DNA from: Tsukamurella sputi
GTDB taxonomy: Bacteria > Actinomycetota > Actinomycetes > Mycobacteriales > Mycobacteriaceae
Direction of reading: 5' to 3'
Assembly: GCF_007858445.1 (NCBI RefSeq)
Contig: NZ_VIGV01000009.1
Span: forward strand, 58,410-122,409
DNA: 64,000 nt
In this document: positions 51,442-61,228 of the stretch, in pieces
Layout: each line of letters begins with the position of its first letter
How positions within the stretch are numbered: position 1 is the first letter of the stretch
Position numbers and translations under genes: made by a program
The notes under the pieces: generated by a model
The model's input: the letters and a program-made list of their open reading frames with translations, nothing else
The model's database searches: none
What the model was told of the DNA's origin: nothing

Positions 51442-52893
51442 TCAGCGCATCGCGGAGAGGATGTCCTGCACGCGGTCCTTGGCGTCGCCGAAGAGCATCG
51501 CCGAGTTCTCGCGGAAGAACAGCGGGTTCTGGACACCGGCGTAACCGGCGGCCATGGACCGCTTGAAGACGATCACGTTCTCGGCGTTCCAGACCTCGAG
51601 GACCGGCATGCCCGCGATGGGGCTGCTCGGATCCTCGGCCGCGGCCGGGTTCACGGTGTCATTGGCACCGATCACCAGGACCACGTCGGTCTCGGGGAAG
51701 TCGTCGTTGATCTCGTCCATCTCGAGCACCACGTCGTACGGCACCTTCGCCTCGGCGAGGAGCACGTTCATGTGGCCGGGCAGGCGCCCCGCCACCGGGT
51801 GGATGCCGAACCGGACGTTCACGCCCTTCTTCCGGAGCTCGCTGGTCAGCTCTGCCACGCCGTACTGCGCCTGCGCGACGGCCATGCCGTAGCCCGGGGT
51901 GATGACGACGGACTTCGCGCCGGAGAGGAGCTCGGCCACCTGCTCGGCGTTGACCTCGCGGTGCTCGCCGTAGTCGGTGTCGTCGGCCGGGCCGGCCTCG
52001 ATGCCGAAGCCGCCCGCGATGACGGAGATGAACGAGCGGTTCATCGCCTTGCACATGATGTAGCTCAGGTACGCACCCGACGAACCGACGAGCGCACCGG
52101 TGACGATGAGCAGGTCGTTGTTCAGCAGGAAGCCGGACGCGGCCGCGGCCCAACCGGAGTAGCTGTTGAGCATCGAGATCACGACGGGCATGTCGCCGCC
52201 GCCGATCGAGGCCACCAGGTGCCAGCCCAGGAACAGGGCGAGCGCGGTGATGACGCCCAGCAGGATCAGGCCGGTGGTGTCGTCGTGCGCGTCCCGCGCC
52301 ACGTACACGGCGGTGAGCACCACGAAGACGACGATCGAGCCGACGTTGATGATGTTCTTGCCGGGCAGCATGAGCGGCGCCGACTTCATCTTCGCCGACA
52401 GCTTCAGGTTGGCGACGATCGAGCCGGTGAAGGTGACCGCACCGATGAAGATGCCGATCGCGACCTCGGCCGCATGGATCCCGATCAGGGCGCCGTGGTC
52501 CGATTCCGGGATGCCCTCGAGGTGGGCGCCCTGCAGGGCGCCGTTCCAGCCGATGAGCACGGCCGCGAGGCCGACGAACGAGTGCAGCAGCGCGATCAGC
52601 TCGGGCATGCCCGTCATCTCGACGATGCGCGCGCGCCACAGGCCGATCAGCGCGCCGACCACGATGGCGCCCGCCATGAGGACGATCGGCAGCCAGGTGA
52701 GGTCGTAGTCCTCGAGGTCGAAGACCTTGTTCAGGGCGAGGGCGATGGTCGCGACCAGGGCGATGCCCATGCCGACGATGCCGTAGGTCAAGCCGCTCTT
52801 GGAGGACTCGTGCTTCGAGAGCCCCGCCAGCGAGAGGATGAACAGAAGCGATGCGACGATGTACGCCGCGGTAGCGACAGCGGTGATGGTCAT
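51442..52893 (-). CDS. pntB: NAD(P) transhydrogenase subunit beta
   Basis: 483 residues: about nine membrane helices (1-270), then the NADP-binding domain III with [10 protein letters not shown] and [14 protein letters not shown]. With PntA it uses proton motive force to reduce NADP+ by NADH. The ATG at 52893 is 3 bases after the pntA stop. Complete. Confidence 0.96.
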   Translation of the reverse strand: MTITAVATAAYIVASLLFILSLAGLSKHESSKSGLTYGIVGMGIALVATIALALNKVFDLEDYDLTWLPIVLMAGAIVVGALIGLWRARIVEMTGMPELIALLHSFVGLAAVLIGWNGALQGAHLEGIPESDHGALIGIHAAEVAIGIFIGAVTFTGSIVANLKLSAKMKSAPLMLPGKNIINVGSIVVFVVLTAVYVARDAHDDTTGLILLGVITALALFLGWHLVASIGGGDMPVVISMLNSYSGWAAAASGFLLNNDLLIVTGALVGSSGAYLSYIMCKAMNRSFISVIAGGFGIEAGPADDTDYGEHREVNAEQVAELLSGAKSVVITPGYGMAVAQAQYGVAELTSELRKKGVNVRFGIHPVAGRLPGHMNVLLAEAKVPYDVVLEMDEINDDFPETDVVLVIGANDTVNPAAAEDPSSPIAGMPVLEVWNAENVIVFKRSMAAGYAGVQNPLFFRENSAMLFGDAKDRVQDILSAMR

Positions 52894-52896
52894 GGC

Positions 52897-54423
52897 TCAC
52901 GCCCCCTTGCTGAACATGGCGAGCATGCGGCGCGTGACCGCGAATCCACCGAAGATGTTGATCGAGGCGAGCAGGATCGCGACCGTCGCCAGGACCAGCA
53001 CCGTGGTCTTGTCGCTCGCGATCTGCAGCAGCGCGCCGACCACGACCACGCCGGAGATGGCGTTGGTCACCGACATCAGCGGCGTGTGCAGCGCGTGCGC
53101 CACGTTGCCGATGACGTAGTAGCCGATGACGATCGCCAGCATGAGCACGGTGAAGTGCTGCGGCAGCGGGTTCGGCGAGAAGCTGATCAACAGCCCGAAG
53201 AGCACGGCACCGACGAGGGTGAGCGAGACCTTCTTGGAGGCCGACATCGGCTCCTTGACGGGCTTCGCCTCCGCCTCGGCGGCGGGCGCGGCCTTCGGCG
53301 CGGCCGAGACCTGCACGGGCGGCGGCGGGAACAGCAGCTCGCCCGCGCGGGTCACGGTGATCGAGCGCTGCACCGGATCCTCGAAGTCGAGCACGAGCTG
53401 CCCGTCCTTGCCCGGCGTGATCAGCTTGAGCAGGTTCACGAGGTTCGTGCCGTACAGCTGCGAGGCCTGCGCGGGCAGGCGACCGGCCAGATCGGTGTAG
53501 CCGATGATGGTGACGCCGTTCGGCGTGACGATCGCCTCGTCCTTGACGGCGCCCGCGACGTTGCCGCCGTTCGCCGCAGCCATATCGACGATGACGCTGC
53601 CGGGCTTCATCGACGCGACCATCTCCTCGGTGATGATCCGCGGCGCGGGGCGCCCGGGGATCAGAGCCGTGGTGATGATGATGTCGACGTCCTTGCACTG
53701 CTCGGCGTACAGCTGCGCCTCGCGTGCCTTGTAGTCGTCGTCCATCTCCTTGGCGTAGCCGGTGGCCGAGACCTCGGCCTGCTCGTTCGCGACGGAGAGG
53801 TACTCGCCGCCCAGCGAGGCGACCTGATCGGCCACCTCGGGACGCGGGTCGGTGGCGCGGACGATGGCGCCCAGCGAACCCGCGGCACCGATCGCGGCGA
53901 GGCCGGCGACGCCGGCGCCCACCACGAGCACCTTCGCCGGCGGGACCTTGCCGGCGGCCGTCACCTGACCGGTGAAGAACCGGCCGAAGACGTGCGCGGC
54001 CTCGACGACGGCGCGGTAGCCGGCGATGTTCGCCATCGACGACAGCACGTCCATCGACTGCGCGCGCGAGATACGCGGCACCGACTCCATGGCCAGCGCG
54101 GTCAGCTCCCGGCGGCGCAGGTCCTCGAGCAGGTCGGGGTTCTGTGCAGGGGCCAGGAGCCCGGCGACGGTCGCGCCCGGGCGGATGCCGTCGAGCTGCG
54201 CGGCCGACGGGGCGTTGACACCGAGGACGATGTCGGCGGCGCGAGCGTCACCGATCGTCGCGCCGGCCTCGACATAGGCCTCGTCCGCGAACGAGGACGC
54301 CGCACCGGCGCCCGAGTCCACGACCACGTCGTAGCCGAGCTTGATCAGCTGGGCCACCGTGGCGGGGGTTGCGGCGGCGCGGGTCTCGCCCGGGCGCGCC
54401 TCTTTCAAGACTCCGATGATCAT
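52897..54423 (-). CDS. pntA: NAD(P) transhydrogenase subunit alpha
   Basis: 508 residues, single-chain alpha as in enteric bacteria: NAD-binding domain I (1-375) with [15 protein letters not shown] and the mobile-loop region, linker rich in Ala/Pro, and four C-terminal membrane helices (about 400-500). GGGAG 9 bases before the ATG at 54423. Forms the PntAB proton-pumping transhydrogenase. Confidence 0.95.
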   Translation of the reverse strand: MIIGVLKEARPGETRAAATPATVAQLIKLGYDVVVDSGAGAASSFADEAYVEAGATIGDARAADIVLGVNAPSAAQLDGIRPGATVAGLLAPAQNPDLLEDLRRRELTALAMESVPRISRAQSMDVLSSMANIAGYRAVVEAAHVFGRFFTGQVTAAGKVPPAKVLVVGAGVAGLAAIGAAGSLGAIVRATDPRPEVADQVASLGGEYLSVANEQAEVSATGYAKEMDDDYKAREAQLYAEQCKDVDIIITTALIPGRPAPRIITEEMVASMKPGSVIVDMAAANGGNVAGAVKDEAIVTPNGVTIIGYTDLAGRLPAQASQLYGTNLVNLLKLITPGKDGQLVLDFEDPVQRSITVTRAGELLFPPPPVQVSAAPKAAPAAEAEAKPVKEPMSASKKVSLTLVGAVLFGLLISFSPNPLPQHFTVLMLAIVIGYYVIGNVAHALHTPLMSVTNAISGVVVVGALLQIASDKTTVLVLATVAILLASINIFGGFAVTRRMLAMFSKGA

Positions 54424-54737
54424 GCGCAGCACTCCCACTGCCGACCCGCGGACGGGGTCATGGTCGGTCCACCGACGTTCATTGATTCGTTCCTGTCGTC
54501 CCTGCCGGGCCGCGCGGCTGCGCGCCCGGAGCTCCGGCACCGAGGCGACTTCATGCGCGTACGACCCCCGCCGCGGTGTGAACGGGGGCGATTTCACGCG
54601 GAAGGCCCGGGGTCGCCGGGCATCGCGAGGCCACGCTGGCCGCCTGATGCACAGAACAGTGGGCTGACCATAGCACGCCATAACTTACCCCTCGGTAGCC
54701 TCGTGGCGCGCATCACTACGAGGGGTTCCGCCCGTGC
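54424..54737. promoter_or_regulatory. 314-bp gap upstream of pntA
   Basis: No gene seen. On the minus strand TATGGT (54671-54666) is the best -10 candidate, which would leave a leader of about 240 nt before pntA. No riboswitch class was recognised. The end next to 54737 holds the 3' side of the MarR gene. Confidence 0.35.
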
Positions 54738-55262
54738 TCAGAGGCCTTCCGGAGGCTCCTCGCCCGGCAGATCGACGCTCATGTAGCGGTCGATCAGTGT
54801 CGCGAATGTGCGCAATTCCTCGCTGGACCAGTCGGCCGTGCGCGCGGCGATCCGGCGGCGCCATTCGCGGTCGGTTTCGGCGAGCACCTTCTCCGCGCGC
54901 TCGGTCAGTCGCAACTGCCGCGATCGCGGGCTCCGCGGGTCCACGTCGCGACGGATCAGGCCCCGTCGCTCGAGCCCCGCGAGCTGGCGGCTGGCGGTCG
55001 ACTTGTCGATCGACACCGCCTCCGCGAGGTCCACCGCGCGGATCCCGGGGGACTCGTTCAGGACGAAGAGCAGGGTGAAGTCGACGTACGAGACCTCCGC
55101 GCCCACGAAGCGCGCGTCGCTGCGGATCCGCTTGGCCAGTCCCACGATCCCCCGGACGATGAGATCGACCTCGTCGGGGGTGGCCGGCGCCCCCGCATTC
55201 GGTGCGTCGTCCGTCGGCACCCCGGCGTGCGGGGCTTCGACGGACGACCGGCCGTCGGACAT
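54738..55262 (-). CDS. MarR-family regulator
   Basis: 174 residues: a polar, probably disordered 28-residue lead, then a MarR winged helix with SIDKSTASRQLAGLERRGLIRR (within about 88-112) and the wing DPRSPRSRQLRLTE. The start overlaps the dehydrogenase stop (TGATG), so it is co-expressed with it. Confidence 0.88.
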   Translation of the reverse strand: MSDGRSSVEAPHAGVPTDDAPNAGAPATPDEVDLIVRGIVGLAKRIRSDARFVGAEVSYVDFTLLFVLNESPGIRAVDLAEAVSIDKSTASRQLAGLERRGLIRRDVDPRSPRSRQLRLTERAEKVLAETDREWRRRIAARTADWSSEELRTFATLIDRYMSVDLPGEEPPEGL

Positions 55263-56182
55263 CAGTAGCCCCGGTCGGCGTCGATGACGGCGAGCGGCTC
55301 CATGTCGTTGGCGAACCGGCGGACGTTCACCTCGACGCGCGCGAGCAGCGCCGGGCGCAGGTGCTGCGGCGGGTTCGCGACGTGCGGAGTGATGATCGCG
55401 TTCGGGATCGACCACAGGGCGTGGCCGGCGGGGAGCGGCTCGGGATCGGTCACGTCGAGGGCGACGCCGCCGATCGCACCCGTGCGCAGGGCTTCCACCA
55501 GCGCGTCCGTGTCGATGAGCGAGCCGCGGGCCACGTTGACGATCCACGAATGGGGCTGCAGCTGCGCGAGCACCTCCGCGTTCACCAGGGCCCGGGTCTC
55601 CGCGGTCGACGGGGCCGCGAGGATCACGTGGTCGACGGCGGGCCACACCTCGTCGAGGCGGTCGGCGGTGACGACGACCGCGTCGGAGACCTCCGCCCCG
55701 GAACGGTTCACGGCGACGACCTTCACGCCGAGCCCGCGGAGCGTCGGAATGAGGTCGCGGCCGATGCCGCCCGCGCCGATGATCGCCACCGTCGTGCCGC
55801 CGAGCCTGCCCGTGCGCGCGGCGGCGCCGGCGGCGTCCCACTCGCTCTCGCGGTGCCAGAGCCCGCGGACGCCCGCGAGCAGCAGCGCGATCGCCTGCTC
55901 GGCGACGGTGCCGGAGTAGGCGCCCGCCGCGGAGGTGAAGACCACCTTCGGGTTGCGGGCGAGGACGCCGCTGTCGATGAAGCCCTCCACGCCGGCGAAG
56001 GGCAGCTGGACCCAGCGCACCGTCGGGGGCAGGTCGGGCAGGGCCGCGCGCGAGTCGGTCCAGACCAGGCCCGCGGCGCGGGCCAGTGGACCGGGCGCTC
56101 CCCCGCCCGCGGTGATCGCGGCGTCGAACTCGGGGTCGGGCTTCGGTCCCACGGCGATGACGGGCGCGTCGTCGAATGACAT
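55262..56182 (-). CDS. D-2-hydroxyacid dehydrogenase
   Basis: 306 residues of the NAD-dependent 2-hydroxyacid dehydrogenase family: Rossmann motif GAGGIGRDL, catalytic Arg in NVARGSLIDTDALVEAL, Glu in DPEPLPAGHALW and His in TPHVANPP, all present. TAGGCT (56195-56190) lies 7 bases before ATG 56182, leaderless. Substrate not determinable. Confidence 0.9.
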   Translation of the reverse strand: MSFDDAPVIAVGPKPDPEFDAAITAGGGAPGPLARAAGLVWTDSRAALPDLPPTVRWVQLPFAGVEGFIDSGVLARNPKVVFTSAAGAYSGTVAEQAIALLLAGVRGLWHRESEWDAAGAAARTGRLGGTTVAIIGAGGIGRDLIPTLRGLGVKVVAVNRSGAEVSDAVVVTADRLDEVWPAVDHVILAAPSTAETRALVNAEVLAQLQPHSWIVNVARGSLIDTDALVEALRTGAIGGVALDVTDPEPLPAGHALWSIPNAIITPHVANPPQHLRPALLARVEVNVRRFANDMEPLAVIDADRGY

Positions 56183-56278
56183 GCCGCAAAGCCTAATGAG
56201 CCCGCGTCGGCCCCGTGGCACTGCCGCGCCGATTCCTCTGTGAAAACTGAGACTTGTGTTACCTAGTGAGTCTCAAGT

Positions 56279-56284
56279 TAAGAT
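56279..56284 (+). promoter_or_regulatory. -10 box TAAGAT with GAGACT repeats
   Basis: TAAGAT ends 7 bases before ATG 56292. Upstream, TGAGACT and AGTCTCA form a 7-bp inverted repeat (56248-56254 and 56269-56275) and TTGAGACT recurs at 56284-56291, a possible regulator site. Confidence 0.5.
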
Positions 56285-56291
56285 TGAGACT

Positions 56292-56915
56292 ATGTCGACG
56301 TCCTTCCTGCACCCCGCGCAGCCGCGTCTCGCCGCGCTCCGGCGCCGCTTCGACGCGACGCCGGTGGGCCGGCGACTCGACGAGGTGCGACCGACGACCA
56401 CCTGGAAGGTGGTCAGCTCCGTGATCTACTCCGGCATCATCGCCGCACTGGTCATGGGGGCCGCCGTCCTCCTGCTGGGCGTCAGGCCCACGAGCCCGGA
56501 AGTGGCGTCGGTGAGCTCGGTCGAGGTGGGCGACTGCGTCACCGTCTCGGGCGGCAACGTGACCCGCACCGGCTGCGACGGCGACGGCGACGGCTTCAGC
56601 TTCGCAGTGGCGGAGAAGGCCGCGGCGAAGACGGCCTGCAGCCTCCCGAGCTATGCGCGCGTCGAGTCCGCGGGATCGGTTCTCTGCGTGGTCCCGAAGC
56701 TGACGCTGGGCAACTGCTACCAGGTCAAGCCCGACAAGGCCGCCACCACCGACATCCGCCCCGTCGACTGCCCGAGTGCACTGGGCAGCGCACCGCCGAA
56801 CGTGATCCGGGTGATCGAGCGGGCAGCGGGCGCGCCGCTGACCTGCCGCGGCTCGGCGCCACTGAACTACTCCGCGCCGCAACGCGTCAGCTACTGCATC
56901 GCGCCGGTCACCTAG
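56292..56915 (+). CDS. single-pass membrane protein with Cys-rich outer domain
   Basis: 207 residues: cytoplasmic 45-residue N-terminus, one membrane helix (about 48-70), then an extracytoplasmic domain with seven cysteines (VGDCV, TGCDG, TACSL, VLCVV, GNCYQ, VDCPS, LTCRG, SYCIA regions). The VGDCV motif recalls septum-formation-type domains of actinobacteria, but I do not recognise the family firmly. Function unknown. Confidence 0.7.
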   Translation: MSTSFLHPAQPRLAALRRRFDATPVGRRLDEVRPTTTWKVVSSVIYSGIIAALVMGAAVLLLGVRPTSPEVASVSSVEVGDCVTVSGGNVTRTGCDGDGDGFSFAVAEKAAAKTACSLPSYARVESAGSVLCVVPKLTLGNCYQVKPDKAATTDIRPVDCPSALGSAPPNVIRVIERAAGAPLTCRGSAPLNYSAPQRVSYCIAPVT

Positions 56916-56929
56916 ACCGGGAACGACGC

Positions 56930-56969
56930 CAGGAGGGGGCGGCCGGATCGATCCGGCCGCCCCCTCCTG
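56930..56969. terminator. perfect 40-bp palindrome between convergent genes
   Basis: Twenty-base arms meet at 56949/56950 with no spacer, GC-rich, 14 bp after one stop codon and 16 bp before the ptsH stop. Probable bidirectional terminator. Confidence 0.8.
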
Positions 56970-56985
56970 CGTTCCATGGCTCCGC

Positions 56986-57243
56986 TCAGGCGTCGAGATC
57001 CTGCGCGACGAGGGCCGCGATCGCGTCGACGGTCGCGGAATCGGCGGATTCGACGGTGACCTCCACTCCCTGCTCGGCGCCGAGGGTCATGATCATCAAC
57101 GCCGACCCGGCGTCCACCGGCTCGCCGCCGGCGACGGACAGGGTGACCTCGTGACCCGACTCGTTGACGGCGTTCGCGATCACGGCGGCGGGGCGGGCGT
57201 GCAGGCCGACGGCCGAACCGACGGTGACGGTGGTGCTGGGCAT
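56986..57243 (-). CDS. ptsH: PTS phosphocarrier HPr
   Basis: 85 residues with the phosphorylated His15 in GLHARPA. Accepts phosphate from enzyme I (ptsI, 61229-62911) and passes it to the fructose enzyme II encoded upstream. The regulatory Ser46 region reads DAGSALMIM. Last gene of the fru operon. Confidence 0.95.
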   Translation of the reverse strand: MPSTTVTVGSAVGLHARPAAVIANAVNESGHEVTLSVAGGEPVDAGSALMIMTLGAEQGVEVTVESADSATVDAIAALVAQDLDA

Positions 57244-57306
57244 GTCTCTCCTCGTGGGTGGTGTACTCGTCGCGCCACCGGTCGGCGCGCGTGGTCAGGA
57301 CCAGTA

Positions 57307-59352
57307 TTACGCGGCGACGGCCGCGGGCTGTGCGGATTGGGCGGCAGCGGGGCTCCGGCCGACGGATTTCGCGGCGACGACCGCCACCGCGGCCACCACC
57401 ACACCCGCCGCGAGGGCGAGCAGGAACTTCCACCACGTGCCGTTCATCGCGAACAGGACGAAGACGCCGCCGTGCGGCGCGCGCAGCTGGGCGCCGAGGG
57501 CCATGGACAGGCCGCCGGTCACCGCGCCGCCGAGCATCATCGACGGGATCACCCGCAGCGGGTCGGCCGCGGCGAACGGAATGGCGCCCTCGGAGATGAA
57601 CGACGCTCCGAGGAACCACGCGGCCTTCCCGTTCTCCCGCTCCGGCTCGGTGAACAGGCGCGGGCGCAGGACGGTGGACGCGAGAGCGAGCGCCAGCGGC
57701 GGCACCATGCCGGCCGCCATCACCGCGGCCATCATCTCCCACTGCGGCACACCGGCGCCGGCGGCGCCGATGCCCGCGACCGCGAAGGCGTACGCCGCCT
57801 TGTTGACCGGGCCGCCGAGGTCGAAGCACATCATGAGGCCGAGGACCACGCCGAGCGCGATCTTGGAGCTGCCGCTCATCCCGTTGAGCGCGTCGGTCAT
57901 CGCCTCGTTCACCCAGCGCAGCGGGCCGGCCAGGACCATGTACATCAGGCCACCCGTGATCAGCGTGGCGAACAGCGGAATGATCACCACCGGCATCAGG
58001 CCGCGGGCCCACTGCGGCAGCCGCAGCCTGCCGATCCACAGCGCGACCACGCCCGCCAGCAGGCCGCCCACGACGCCGCCGATGAAGCCGGCGCCCACCG
58101 TGCCCGCCAGCACGCCGGCGACGAATCCCGGTGCGAGGCCCGGACGATCGGCGATGGCGTAGGCGATGTAGCCCGCCAGCACCGCGACCATGAGACTCAT
58201 GGCGGCGGCGCCGGTCGCGTTGCTGACCGCACCGAGGTACATGCGCAGCCCGCCGTCCGGCAGGTTCCACAGCGAATTGTGCAGCGCGATGTACTGGGCG
58301 TTCGACATCCCGCTGTCGCCGTGATCGCTGCCGATCTCGTAACCGGCCAGCAGGAAGCCGAGCGCGATGAGCAGCCCGCCCGCCGCGACGAACGGGATCA
58401 TGTAGCTCACGCCCGTGAGCAGGGCGCGCTTGAGCTGCCCGCCGAGACCCAGCTGCGCGGGCGCCGATTCGGTGCTCGCGGAGGCAGATCCGTCGACCTT
58501 GGCTGCATGCGGATCCGATGCCGCGGCGACCGCCTCCGCGATCATGGCGTCGGGCTCGTTGATGCCGCGCTTGACGCCCGCAGTGATCACCGGCTTCCCG
58601 GCGAAGCGCTCGCGGCCCTTGACGCCCACGTCGGTCGCGAAGATCACCGCACCCGCGTCGGCGATGGTCTGCGCCGCGAGCGGCGTGGAGCCTGAGGAGC
58701 CCTGTGTCTCGACGGTGAGCGTCACGCCCGCGCGCTCGGCGGCCAGCTTGAGCGAGTCCGCGGCCATGTAGGTGTGCGCGATCCCCGTGGGGCAGGCAGT
58801 GATCGCCACCAGCGAGGGGCGGCCCGACGGTGCGCCGTCGCTCCCGTCCGCCGGCGCGGCAGCCGCGGCGGACGCCTCGGGCTTCGGCTCCGCGGGCTTC
58901 GGGGTGATTACCTCGTCGACGAGGGCGACCACCTCCTCCGGCGTGGACGCGGCGCGCAGCGATGCGGTGAACTCCGGCCGCACCAGCGCGCGGGCGAGCG
59001 CACTGAGCAGCTTCATGTGCTGCGATCCACCGGACTCCGGTGCGGCGATGAGGAAGACCAGATCCGCGCCGCCGTCCGGGGCCCCGAAATCGACCTTCGG
59101 ATCGAGCCGCGCGAAGCCGAGGCTCGCGGTCGTGACGGCCGCGCTGCGGCAGTGCGGAATGGCGATACCGCCGGGCAGCCCGGTCGCGGACTGCGCCTCG
59201 CGGGCGAGCGCCGCCTCGACGAGGCCTTCCACGGAGGTGGACCGGCCGGCCTCGGTGATGCGCGCTGCGAGGTAGCCGATCACCTCGGTCTTGTCGGTAC
59301 CGGCCGAGACGTCGAGCGCGACCAGTTCGGGCGCGATGATCGATGCGGACAT
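57307..59352 (-). CDS. fruA: fructose-specific PTS enzyme IIABC
   Basis: 681 residues: EIIA domain (1-148) with His67 in AIPHCRS, Ala/Pro linker, EIIB domain (about 180-275) with Cys187 in TACPTGIAHT, and EIIC with about nine to ten membrane helices (about 310-660, GGPVNKAAYAF). Imports fructose as fructose 1-phosphate. ATG 59352 with GGAGATC upstream; longer in-frame extension overlaps fruK and is rejected. Confidence 0.95.
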   Translation of the reverse strand: MSASIIAPELVALDVSAGTDKTEVIGYLAARITEAGRSTSVEGLVEAALAREAQSATGLPGGIAIPHCRSAAVTTASLGFARLDPKVDFGAPDGGADLVFLIAAPESGGSQHMKLLSALARALVRPEFTASLRAASTPEEVVALVDEVITPKPAEPKPEASAAAAAPADGSDGAPSGRPSLVAITACPTGIAHTYMAADSLKLAAERAGVTLTVETQGSSGSTPLAAQTIADAGAVIFATDVGVKGRERFAGKPVITAGVKRGINEPDAMIAEAVAAASDPHAAKVDGSASASTESAPAQLGLGGQLKRALLTGVSYMIPFVAAGGLLIALGFLLAGYEIGSDHGDSGMSNAQYIALHNSLWNLPDGGLRMYLGAVSNATGAAAMSLMVAVLAGYIAYAIADRPGLAPGFVAGVLAGTVGAGFIGGVVGGLLAGVVALWIGRLRLPQWARGLMPVVIIPLFATLITGGLMYMVLAGPLRWVNEAMTDALNGMSGSSKIALGVVLGLMMCFDLGGPVNKAAYAFAVAGIGAAGAGVPQWEMMAAVMAAGMVPPLALALASTVLRPRLFTEPERENGKAAWFLGASFISEGAIPFAAADPLRVIPSMMLGGAVTGGLSMALGAQLRAPHGGVFVLFAMNGTWWKFLLALAAGVVVAAVAVVAAKSVGRSPAAAQSAQPAAVAA

Positions 59353-59396
59353 GGGATCTCCGGTTCTGCTGGTGGATCGGGTGGATCGAGGAGGAA

Positions 59397-60356
59397 CTAC
59401 AGGGCGGTGACCCGCACGTCGGCGACGGCGAGTTCCTCCGGTCGGGGCGCCTGGGTGCCCGGCAGTGCTGCGGCCGCGGCGCCGTAGGCCACCGCGAGGG
59501 AGAGTCGTTCCGGCGGCGTGGCGCCCCGGGTGTGGGCGATGAGGTAGCCGGCGAGCGAGCTGTCGCCCGCGCCGACCGTGCTGCGCACCGTGACGGCGGG
59601 CGGCACCGCCACCCACGCCCCCTCTCGGCCGACCAGGAGCGCCCCCGCTGCGCCGAGGGTCGCCAGCACGGTCGCGCCGGTCCTCCGATGGAGGTCGTCG
59701 GCGGCGGCGCGGGCGGGACCGAGGTCGCCTGCGGCAGCATGGGATTCGAGTCCGGCTCCGGCCTCCGCACCGAGCCCGGCGAGCTCGGCGAGCTCCTCCG
59801 CGTTCGGCTTGAGCAGCGCTACGCCGGGCACCGCGGAGGCGGCGAGCGCGGCACCCGAGGTGTCGACGGCGAGGAGCGGACCGTCGGGCCGGGAACCGAG
59901 GCGCTGCGCCAGACCCGCGTACCAGTCGTCGGGGACGCCGGGCGGGAGCGAGCCGCAGAGAGCGAGCCACGCGGCGCCGTCGGCGGCGGAAACGATGACG
60001 TCCTCGAGCGACCCGAGGACCTCCGGCGGCAGCGGCGCACCCGGCGCATTGAGCTTGGTGGTGGTCCCGTCGGGCTCGGCGACGGTGATGTTGCTGCGCA
60101 CCTCGTGGCCTACCGGGACCGGGATCGCGGGCACGCCGAGCCGCGCGAGGCCCACGAGCAGCGGATCCCCCTGATCGGAGGGGACCACGGCGACGGTCCC
60201 CTCCCCCGCCGCATGCACGACGCGGGAGACGTTGACGCCCTTGCCGCCCGGGTCGGCGGCGGCGCCCACGGCGCGCTGCACCGCGCCGCGGTGCAGTGGC
60301 CCGCCCAGCGCGACCAGGCGGTCCAGGCTCGGGTTGACGGTGACGGTGACGATCAT
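59397..60356 (-). CDS. fruK: 1-phosphofructokinase
   Basis: 319 residues of the PfkB family: VTVNPSLDRLV at the N-terminus, GGKGVNVSRV, and the catalytic GAGDSSLAGYL near residue 250 with its Asp. Converts fructose 1-phosphate to fructose 1,6-bisphosphate. ATG overlaps the fruR stop by ATGA. Confidence 0.95.
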   Translation of the reverse strand: MIVTVTVNPSLDRLVALGGPLHRGAVQRAVGAAADPGGKGVNVSRVVHAAGEGTVAVVPSDQGDPLLVGLARLGVPAIPVPVGHEVRSNITVAEPDGTTTKLNAPGAPLPPEVLGSLEDVIVSAADGAAWLALCGSLPPGVPDDWYAGLAQRLGSRPDGPLLAVDTSGAALAASAVPGVALLKPNAEELAELAGLGAEAGAGLESHAAAGDLGPARAAADDLHRRTGATVLATLGAAGALLVGREGAWVAVPPAVTVRSTVGAGDSSLAGYLIAHTRGATPPERLSLAVAYGAAAAALPGTQAPRPEELAVADVRVTAL

Positions 60357-61126
60357 CGGGCGGCCACCTCGACGGCGACGCCGTGGTCCGCGAGGGCGGA
60401 CGCGAGCGGGCCGCTGGGCGGCGCGTCGGTGACGAGGACGTCGACCTGATCGAGACCGGCGAAGGCGACGAGGCTCTCGCGGGAGAACTTGGAGGAGTCG
60501 ACGACGAGGACCACGAAGTCGGCGGCGCGGACCATCGCGGTCTTCACGGCGGCCTCGTCGGCGTCGGGCGTGGAGAGCCCGCGCTCGGCACTGATGCCGT
60601 TGGCGCCGAGGATCGCCACGTCGGTACGCAGGCCCGCGATCTCGGCCACCGTGCTCGCGCCGACCGCGGCCTGCGTGAGTCCGCGGACGCGGCCGCCGAG
60701 CAGCCGCAGTTCCACGGCCTCGCGGGTGGAGAGCGCGGCGGCCACGGGGACGGAGTTCGTGATCGCCGTGATGTGCAGGTTGGCCGGGACCTCGCGGGCC
60801 GCGCCGATCGTGGTGGTGCCCGCGTCGAACAGCACCGATCCCCCGGCGGGCGGGAGGAAGCGCCGCGCGGCGGCGCCGATCGCGCGCTTCGCCTCGGCGT
60901 TGGTGCCCTCGCGCTCCCCCAACCCCGATTCGGCGCCGGCGAGGACGCCCGCCGCGACCACGCCGCCGTGCACGCGACGCACACCGCCGAGCCGCTCGAG
61001 CGCGTCCAGGTCACGACGCACCGTCTCCGGGGTCACGTCGAACCGCTCGGCCAGTTCCATGACCGACGCGCGGCCGCGGCCGCCGACCAGTTCACTGATC
61101 GCGCGCTGTCGTTCCTCCGCGTACAT
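60353..61126 (-). CDS. fruR: DeoR-family repressor of the fructose operon
   Basis: 257 residues: DeoR winged helix (1-60, ELAERFDVTPETVRRDLDAL) and a sugar-phosphate-binding domain with LFDAGTTT and the C-terminal VLVTD. Likely relieved by fructose 1-phosphate. GGAGGGG precedes the ATG. Confidence 0.92.
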   Translation of the reverse strand: MYAEERQRAISELVGGRGRASVMELAERFDVTPETVRRDLDALERLGGVRRVHGGVVAAGVLAGAESGLGEREGTNAEAKRAIGAAARRFLPPAGGSVLFDAGTTTIGAAREVPANLHITAITNSVPVAAALSTREAVELRLLGGRVRGLTQAAVGASTVAEIAGLRTDVAILGANGISAERGLSTPDADEAAVKTAMVRAADFVVLVVDSSKFSRESLVAFAGLDQVDVLVTDAPPSGPLASALADHGVAVEVAAR

Positions 61127-61193
61127 GACCCCTCCGAGTTCGTGGGTTTCTGTGGTTATGGATTTGATTTTTCTGTTTTTACGCCTGATTGTG

Positions 61194-61221
61194 TTGACAA
61201 GTCAAGAGGATTTCGTAATCT
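61194..61221 (+). promoter_or_regulatory. consensus promoter of ptsI with overlapping palindrome
   Basis: TTGACA (61194-61199), 16-bp spacer, TAATCT (61216-61221) ending 7 bases before ATG 61229, so the mRNA is leaderless. TTGAC-AA-GTCAA (61194-61205) is an inverted repeat covering the -35 box, a candidate FruR site. Confidence 0.75.
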
Positions 61222-61228
61222 GGGTCAC

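Noticed and set aside
51430-54786. Long open frame opposite pntAB
   Set aside because: Asp/Arg/Gly/Val-rich antisense shadow; the pnt genes are unambiguous.
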